Shown: piece after piece, positions 24,722-30,003 of the stretch
How the letters are laid out: every line of letters starts with the position of its first letter
Numbering within the stretch: the first letter of the stretch is position 1
Assembly: GCA_035634055.1 (NCBI GenBank)
Contig: DASQDR010000270.1
Location: 1 to 30,003, forward strand
Direction: 5' to 3'
DNA from: JAICTV01 sp035634055
GTDB lineage: Bacteria; Planctomycetota; Phycisphaerae; Tepidisphaerales; Tepidisphaeraceae
DNA: 30,003 nucleotides
Made by a program: the position numbers and the translations under genes
Notes under the pieces: model-generated
Database searches by the model: none
What the model saw: the letters and a program-made list of their open reading frames with translations, nothing else
Told to the model about the DNA's origin: nothing

Positions 24722-24799
24722 CGCGGGCCGCCGCGCCACGCCCCCGCCGCCACCGCCGCCACCACCGCGCGGGACGGGAGCACGAAGGGAACCGTTGAC

Positions 24800-27700
24800 A
24801 TGAACCTTCGGCCGACGACCGTCCGCCGGCTGGCCATCATCCTGGGCGGCGTGCTGCTGCTGGTCGGGATCGGGGCCGGACTTTACTACCGCAACGAGCA
24901 CCGCAAGGCCGCCAAACTCGCCAGCGCCCGCGCCGCCGGCATGGCGGCGTACAAGGCCGGCGACTACCGCGGCGCGCTGGACAACCTCAAGACCTACACC
25001 TGGAAGGTCAAGGCCGACACCGAGGCGCTGCACGCCTTCGCCGTCTCGCGCACGCGCATCGAGGTCCCCAACGGGTCGCACATCACCGAGGGGATCGCGC
25101 TGTTCACCACCCTGCTCCAGGCCGAGCCGGGCAACCTCGACGCCAAGCACCGCCTGCTCGACCTGTACACGCAGGCCTACTACAACAACGAGGCGAACGA
25201 GCTGGCCAGCCGCCTGCTCGCCGACCGCCCCGACGACCAGAAGGCGCTGCTCGCCAAGTGCACCGCGCTAGAGCGCATGCACAAGTACCCCGAGGCGCTG
25301 GCGGCGTCGGAGAAGCTAAACGAGCTAGCGCCGCAGGACCTCGAGCAGCAGCTCGCCACCTACCGCCTGATGCGCGCCCTCAAGCGCCCCGACGAGCAGC
25401 TCATCGGCCGCGCCAGGTACCAGCAGCAGCGCCATCCCGACGACCCGCGCTTTCACCTGCTGCTGGCGTGGGTCTACGGCACCAGCGGGGACATGCGCGA
25501 AGGGATGCAGTGGCTCAAGACCGCCACCACCCGCCCCGCCCCCGACGCCACCTACGTGCAGTACATGGTCCGCGTGCTCGACCAGCTCAAGCTTTATCGC
25601 GAGAGCCAGGGGCTGCTCGACCGCGCCGTCAAGCAGAGCGACGACCCGAAGGTCATGCGCGTGCTCGTGCAGCGCCTCTGGCAGAACGCGAAGAACGCCG
25701 AGGTGATCGAGCGGCTCAAGGGCCTCGACGCCGCCGACCCCAAGGCCGACACCGGCCTGCTCGCCTACCGCGCGCTAGCGCTGTTCGAGACCGGTCGCCG
25801 GGACGAGGCCAAGCAAGTCATTGATCTGCTCGGGCAGCGCGCCGGCGACAACGAGGCGGTCGGCTGGGCGACGGCGCTGAAGGCGCGGTTCAACAACGTG
25901 GAGCCCAAGGCGGCGATCGAGGAGTACCAGGCGTCGCTCGTCCGCTCGCCGGACAACGCGGTCGTGCGCTACCTGGTCGGGGAGGCGTACGCGCGGATGG
26001 GCGAGACCGAGCTGGCGCTGGCAGCGTGGAAGCGCGCCGCCGAGCAGTCCCCGAGCTGGGCGACGCCGCGGCTGAACATGGCCCGCGCGCTCGCCGCCGC
26101 CAACCGCACCAAGGACGCCGTCGAGCAAGCCTACGCCGCCTACCGCGCCGCGCCGGATCACTCGGCGACCATCACCGCCCTGGCGGCCATCCGCTACAAG
26201 AACCTGGAGGAAGGGAACGCCGACTCCAACGAGGAGCGAAGCCTCTTGGCGCTGGTCGAGAAGGTACAGCAGGAGGTTCCCGGCGAGGCGGAGACGCTGC
26301 CGGTCTACGTGAACCTGCTGGCCCGCACCGGCAAGAAGGGCGCCGCCGCCGCGGCGGTGCGCGCCGCCATCGAGAAGGGTCGCAAGTACGACCAGACGAC
26401 TATCGTGCGCCTGCTGGCGGCGAGCCGGGCGCACCAGCTCGGGCTGGAGGAAGAGATTCACGCCGCCGGCGGCGCCGGCCCGGACGACAGCCCGCGCGTC
26501 GCCTTCTCGCGCGCCACCGACCTCGCCGCCGCCGGTAAGCCGCAGGACGGGCTCGCGCTGCTCGAGACCCGCGCCAAGGGCGCCACCACCCAGCCGGTCC
26601 AGTGGCAACTCGCGCTGGCGCAGTACCGCGAGATCATCCGCGACGCCGACGCGGCCAAGGACTGGGTGCGGCTCGGGGACGCGCATCCCAACGAGCTGAC
26701 GGTCCAGAACACCATCCTGAAGATGGCAACGTCCGCCCGCGCCGACCGGGACTTCATCGCGCGAACCATCGACCGCGTCCGCGCGCTGACCGGCCCCGAG
26801 GGCCAGACCTGGAAGCTCGAGCGCGCGCGCTGGCTGATCGGCAGCGATTCCCCCAAGGACGCCGCCGAGGCGGTCAACACGCTGGGCGAGATCGTGCGCA
26901 CTTCCCCCACGCTCATCGACGCGCGCGTGCTCCTGGCGCGGGCGTACGAGACCGTGGGCAACCTCGGGGCGGCGGGGAAGGAACTCCAGGCGGCCGTCGA
27001 GCAGGACCCGACGCGCGAGAACGTCATCATCGAGCTGGCGCGCGTCCTCCAGGCGCAGGACAAGTTCCCCGAGGCCAAGGCGCAGCTCGAGCGCGCGGCC
27101 GGCGACGGCGACCTGTCGCCCGAGGCTCGGCGGCAGATCGCGGCGCTGCTCGGCGTGCAGGGCGAGCTGGCGCGGGCAGCGGCGGTGATGGAGTCGCCGC
27201 AGGCGAACGACGTGCAGAGCCGGCTGCTGCTGGCGGAGCTGTACCGCCGCCAGGGGCGCGGCCCCGACGCCGAGCGCGTTTACGCCAAGCTGCTGGAGAA
27301 CAAGCCCGTTGACCTGGAAACGATCCGCGCGGCCTCGGACTTCTACGCGCAGCAGCAGAAGCTCGACGCGGCGCAGAAGGTCCTCGACCGCCTGCCCGAG
27401 GCGAAGGCGCGCCCGGGCGTGGGCGAGCTGGCGCTGGCGACGTTCAACGAGCGCTGGGGCAGCGCCGACGCCGCCCGCCGGCAGTACGCCGCCGCCACCG
27501 CCGCCGCGCCGAAGGAGCCGGGCGTGTGGTACTCGCTGGTCACCTTCCACCTTCGCGGCGGGCGTTACGAGCAGGCAAGGCAGGCGGCGGACGAGGGGAT
27601 GGCGGCGCTGCCGGACCACGCGGGGCTCAAGCGGCTGCGCGCGCAGTCGGCGGCGCTGGCGCAGTTGGGGGCGGCCAACGCGTCGCTCGCGCCGGTGCTG

Positions 27701-28978
27701 GCGGTGCTGGGCTCCTCGCCAGACGACCGCGGCGTGACGGAATTCCTCGTGCCTCTCGCCGGCGCGGGCGACGCCGCCGCCGCGGCCGGGCCGGCATCGC
27801 GGCCGGGGTCGGACGACGTGCTGGCGCGGCTGCGCAGCGTGTCGGGCAAGTACCCCAAGTCGCTGCCGGTGCAGCGCGCGCTCGTGCAGTGGTACGTCTC
27901 GACGCGGCAGTTCGACGCCGCCGGCGACGTCGCGGCGCGCATGGTGCAGGCGTTCCCGGGGGACCCGGAGGCCGCCCGCGCCGCCACCGCCATTTTCCGC
28001 GCCAACAACGACTGGACCCGCGCCACCGTCGCCGCCCGCCAGTGGCGCGACCGCTCGGGCGAGAACCCGCGCCCCGCGCTGATCGCGCTGGCGGAGATCG
28101 AACTGGCGCGCGGCGACGCGCCCGCGGCGCTCCAGGCGCTGGACCCGTACCTCCGGAAGGTGACCGCCGACCCGCAGTCGGAGCCGGCCATCGCCGCGGC
28201 GCTGGTCCGCGCCTACGCCACCGGCGGGCGCGAGGCCGACGCGCGAAAGTTCCTGCTGCCGCTGCTGCCGAAGGACCGCTCCTGGCGGCTGCTCGCGCTG
28301 CGCGTCGCCGGCATGGACCTGAAGGATCCCAACGCTGCCGCCGCGTGGATCAAGACCGTCGAGCCGATGGCCGCCGACAACGTCGAGCGGCAGGCGGTGG
28401 GCGAGGCGTGGTACCGCGTCGCCAGCCGCAGCAATGTCGAAGGTGCGATGGAATCGGCGGCAAAGGCGCTCGACCCGATTGCCGCCCGCCCCGACGCGCC
28501 CGCAGACGTGCTGCTGCTGCGCGGTGCGATCGCCGACCGGGAGGGCGACCTTGCCGCCGCCGAGCAGCTTTACCGCCGCGGGCTCAAGCTCGCGCCCGAC
28601 CGCCCGGAAGCGCTGAACAACCTCGCCTACCTGCTGACCCGCACCGGCAAGGCGGACGAGGCGGTCACGCTCGCGCGCCAGGCGGTGCAAATGTCGCCGG
28701 GCACGGCCGCCTTCTACGACACCCTCGCCCGCGCCGAGGCCAAGGCCGGCGCCCGCGACGCGGCCCTGACATCATTCCAGAAGGCGCTGAACCTCGAGCC
28801 CAACTCACTGGAAGCGATGATCGGCATGGCCGCTGCCCTGCTGGACGCCGGCAACCGCGACTCGGCGGTCACGCTGCTGGGGAAGATTGATGCGGTCCTA
28901 AGCACCAAGCCGCCGATGTCGTCGCAACTCCGCAAGGAACTGGATGCGGTGCGGGCGACGGCGAAGGCGTCGCTGTAG
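24800..28978 (+). CDS. Large membrane-anchored TPR protein (PrsT-like role)
   Basis: A 1392-residue protein with an N-terminal membrane anchor (about 9-29, RLAIILGGVLLLVGIGAGLY), followed almost entirely by helical TPR-type repeats. Examples are AAYKAGDYRGALDNLK near 49, PDNAVVRYLVGEAYARMGET near 384 and PDRPEALNNLAYLLTRTGKA near 1267. It probably faces the periplasm and acts as a scaffold. Long TPR proteins of this kind (PrsT in proteobacterial PEP-CTERM systems) accompany exosortase EPS loci; calling it the functional counterpart is inference. It has an SD-like GAAGGGAA about 8 bases before the ATG and lies 78 bp after the sugar transferase, so the two are probably cotranscribed. Confidence 0.85.
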   Translation: MNLRPTTVRRLAIILGGVLLLVGIGAGLYYRNEHRKAAKLASARAAGMAAYKAGDYRGALDNLKTYTWKVKADTEALHAFAVSRTRIEVPNGSHITEGIALFTTLLQAEPGNLDAKHRLLDLYTQAYYNNEANELASRLLADRPDDQKALLAKCTALERMHKYPEALAASEKLNELAPQDLEQQLATYRLMRALKRPDEQLIGRARYQQQRHPDDPRFHLLLAWVYGTSGDMREGMQWLKTATTRPAPDATYVQYMVRVLDQLKLYRESQGLLDRAVKQSDDPKVMRVLVQRLWQNAKNAEVIERLKGLDAADPKADTGLLAYRALALFETGRRDEAKQVIDLLGQRAGDNEAVGWATALKARFNNVEPKAAIEEYQASLVRSPDNAVVRYLVGEAYARMGETELALAAWKRAAEQSPSWATPRLNMARALAAANRTKDAVEQAYAAYRAAPDHSATITALAAIRYKNLEEGNADSNEERSLLALVEKVQQEVPGEAETLPVYVNLLARTGKKGAAAAAVRAAIEKGRKYDQTTIVRLLAASRAHQLGLEEEIHAAGGAGPDDSPRVAFSRATDLAAAGKPQDGLALLETRAKGATTQPVQWQLALAQYREIIRDADAAKDWVRLGDAHPNELTVQNTILKMATSARADRDFIARTIDRVRALTGPEGQTWKLERARWLIGSDSPKDAAEAVNTLGEIVRTSPTLIDARVLLARAYETVGNLGAAGKELQAAVEQDPTRENVIIELARVLQAQDKFPEAKAQLERAAGDGDLSPEARRQIAALLGVQGELARAAAVMESPQANDVQSRLLLAELYRRQGRGPDAERVYAKLLENKPVDLETIRAASDFYAQQQKLDAAQKVLDRLPEAKARPGVGELALATFNERWGSADAARRQYAAATAAAPKEPGVWYSLVTFHLRGGRYEQARQAADEGMAALPDHAGLKRLRAQSAALAQLGAANASLAPVLAVLGSSPDDRGVTEFLVPLAGAGDAAAAAGPASRPGSDDVLARLRSVSGKYPKSLPVQRALVQWYVSTRQFDAAGDVAARMVQAFPGDPEAARAATAIFRANNDWTRATVAARQWRDRSGENPRPALIALAEIELARGDAPAALQALDPYLRKVTADPQSEPAIAAALVRAYATGGREADARKFLLPLLPKDRSWRLLALRVAGMDLKDPNAAAAWIKTVEPMAADNVERQAVGEAWYRVASRSNVEGAMESAAKALDPIAARPDAPADVLLLRGAIADREGDLAAAEQLYRRGLKLAPDRPEALNNLAYLLTRTGKADEAVTLARQAVQMSPGTAAFYDTLARAEAKAGARDAALTSFQKALNLEPNSLEAMIGMAAALLDAGNRDSAVTLLGKIDAVLSTKPPMSSQLRKELDAVRATAKASL

Positions 28979-29464
28979 CGCGCCTCAGCAGCGGGCGGAT
29001 CCATGACCGCCAGTCATCTCTCCGGCAACCGCGCGTGACCAGCGGGGAGCTACGGCCACCCCACTTTCAAAGAAAAATTAAATCGCCGGCAGCCGAATTT
29101 TCGCCGCTTTCGCTGCCGCGCGGATGGGCACGCCCGACATGCTGACAGTCGGGCTCGTCAGCTTGGCTCTACCCCATCTTCACGCGTCGTACACAGGTTC
29201 ACACGCTACTCTCGGGTCTTTCACTGGCACCCGCGTTGCTCCGGCAGCCTCGACCGGCGCGGACGTCGGCCGCCGCAGTGAAACGGCGAATGACAAGGAC
29301 GTTCGGGTTGATCAGGGTGCGCAGGGGCCGCCGCAGGATAGGCATCATTTCGCGACCGGCCTTGCTCTCGTTGTGAATCCAAGTTGTACCGTGCCCTCGC
29401 TGCACTTGCCCGCGGGTCCCTCTGGGGGTGCGGAGTGCGCAGGCGGGTGCGCAGGAGTGGTCTG
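28979..29464 (+). other. 486-bp regulatory region before the sorted-protein gene
   Basis: No credible gene is present; an ORF at 29124-29465 has no coding signature. The region holds an AT-rich patch (29068-29084), a hairpin CGGCAGC/GCTGCCG (29087-29118), a second perfect 7-bp hairpin GCCCGAC/GTCGGGC (29132-29154), the sigma-54 promoter (29225-29240) and the SD AGGAG (29453-29457). The hairpins lack T-runs, so Rho-independent termination of the TPR transcript is uncertain. Confidence 0.5.
29225..29240 (+). promoter_or_regulatory. Sigma-54 (-24/-12) promoter
   Basis: TGGCAC, five bases (CCGCG), then TTGCT matches the consensus TGGCAC-N5-TTGCW exactly, with the invariant GG and GC 12 bases apart. 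It points toward the gene at 29465, leaving a leader of about 215 nt. In proteobacterial PEP-CTERM systems the sorted proteins are controlled by the PrsK/PrsR two-component system with RpoN, so this placement fits the family logic. Confidence 0.65.
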
Positions 29465-29875
29465 ATGAGGTGCCGAGCATTTGGTTCTGTCGCCCCGACG
29501 GTCGGTTCCGTCGCGTTCGCGCTGGTGTTGGGTGTGTCTTCAGCAGCGAGCGCCGCGACCGTGGCGTCGCCGCTGCCGTCGCCGCGCCAGCAGCAAGCGT
29601 TGGCAATGCCGCCGGCGGCCGCCGTCCTGGCGGCCGGCCAATCCGTCGTCACTGGCGGCGCCGCGGCCGCCAGCGACGTTCACTTTCCCGACTTGGCGAC
29701 GGTAAGCCTGAGCCTCGAGAAGCCGCTGGTCCGCCCGGTCGTGCTGCCGGAACTGCCGGCGGCGCAGGAACAGGCACTTGTCCCCATTCCCCCCGCGGCC
29801 TGGCCGGGGCTCGCCCTGTTGGGCGCCCTCGGCCTGACCGGCTGCCGACGGGCGATCCTGCGATTCGTGATGTAG
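29465..29875 (+). CDS. Small secreted protein with PEP-CTERM-like C-terminal sorting signal
   Basis: A 136-residue protein. The N-terminus is a signal peptide (MRCRAFGSVAPTVGSVAFAL, then a VSSAASA cleavage region). A short Ala/Pro-rich body of about 70 residues follows. The C-terminus has a VPIPPAAWPG motif, a hydrophobic helix (LALLGALGLTG) and a basic end (CRRAILR), the tripartite layout of exosortase substrates and close to the VPLPA-CTERM variant. The SD AGGAG (29453-29457) is 7 bases before the ATG, which decides against the longer in-frame start at 29384. It is the only candidate substrate in the window and lies downstream of a sigma-54 promoter. The function of the body is unknown. Confidence 0.7.
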   Translation: MRCRAFGSVAPTVGSVAFALVLGVSSAASAATVASPLPSPRQQQALAMPPAAAVLAAGQSVVTGGAAAASDVHFPDLATVSLSLEKPLVRPVVLPELPAAQEQALVPIPPAAWPGLALLGALGLTGCRRAILRFVM

Positions 29876-29978
29876 TCACCATCCGGGGCGGTACAGCGTT
29901 GTTTCCGCAGCGTGACCGTGAGCTGCCGAGCACAAGTTGATGAAGCCAAGGGGCACGACCCCGCCGTAGAAGAGAAGA

Positions 29979-30003
29979 GGCCACCGGATCATCTCCGGTG
30001 GCC
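29979..30003 (+). terminator. Probable intrinsic terminator cut by the window edge
   Basis: GGCCACCGGA (29979-29988), loop TCATC, TCCGGTGGCC (29994-30003): a perfect 10-bp stem about 100 bp after the sorted-protein gene. The T-run, if any, is beyond the window. Confidence 0.55.

Noticed and set aside
22679..25150. Very long minus-strand open frame (823 codons), and similar ones at 16800-19286, 12904-14970 and 25775-28690
   Set aside because: They lie antisense to clearly conserved plus-strand genes and have Arg/His/Ala-biased translations. They are open only because GC-rich codon use suppresses stops on the opposite strand.
29124..29465. Possible small protein of 113 residues
   Set aside because: There is no SD or family signature, and it spans the sigma-54 promoter and hairpins of the region, so it is more likely non-coding.
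1..30003. CRISPR arrays, tRNA or rRNA genes, known riboswitches
   Set aside because: No regularly spaced identical repeats, cloverleaf-like sequences or recognisable aptamer cores were found on reading the gaps; a covariance-model search would be needed to exclude divergent RNAs.

Overview
This GC-rich window has every supportable gene on the plus strand. It looks like part of an exopolysaccharide (EPS) / exosortase locus from a Planctomycetota bacterium, possibly a Phycisphaerae-like lineage. That assignment is inferred from three things: two proteins with the LEPR-XLL N-terminal motif typical of planctomycete surface proteins, an exosortase with an EpsI-type partner, and very GC-rich sequence. 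No rRNA or other phylogenetic marker is present to confirm it.

Region 1 (1-12598) is a sugar-assembly block. It starts with the 3' end of a truncated upstream gene and continues with GT4 glycosyltransferases (109, 1437, 4042, 8254), a Wzy-like polymerase/O-antigen ligase membrane protein (2598), GT2 glycosyltransferases (5545, 7175, 11582), a serine-acetyltransferase-like hexapeptide protein (6486) and an asparagine-synthase-type amidotransferase (9609). Many neighbours overlap by ATGA or TGATG, so translation is probably coupled.

Region 2 (12599-19226) follows a 398-bp gap. It holds an unusual fusion of a WecG/TagA glycosyltransferase to a degenerate nucleotidyltransferase plus left-handed beta-helix domain, then an exosortase, an EpsI-family protein, and a Wzz/BY-kinase-like chain-length regulator whose C-terminal part has no tyrosine. 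The exosortase has a promoter-like sequence overlapped by a palindrome. An inverted pair of heptanucleotide repeats separates it from the EpsI gene.

Region 3 (19227-22832) looks like a cassette placed behind the BY-kinase gene. It carries two paralogous LEPR-XLL genes. One encodes a secreted-looking protein with a protease-propeptide-like region and WPE[VI]S repeats but no catalytic domain. The other is an S8 subtilase with RTX-like repeats whose 5' part is interrupted by an in-frame TAG. After the subtilase and its terminator lies a diverged second copy of the BY-kinase 3' end, followed by a strong intrinsic terminator.

Region 4 (23207-30003) resumes the EPS theme. It has an initiating sugar-phosphate transferase with an unusual N-terminal half, a 1392-residue membrane-anchored TPR protein, and a small secreted protein with a signal peptide and a PEP-CTERM-like tail. 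The last is a likely exosortase substrate, with a near-perfect sigma-54 promoter upstream and a hairpin at the window edge.

Together the genes suggest lipid-linked sugar initiation (23207), repeat-unit extension (many GTs), modification (acetyltransferase, amidotransferase), polymerisation and length control (2598, 16941), and exosortase-dependent surface sorting (15232, 16219, substrate at 29465). No Wzx flippase or Wza-type outer-membrane exporter is visible in the window.
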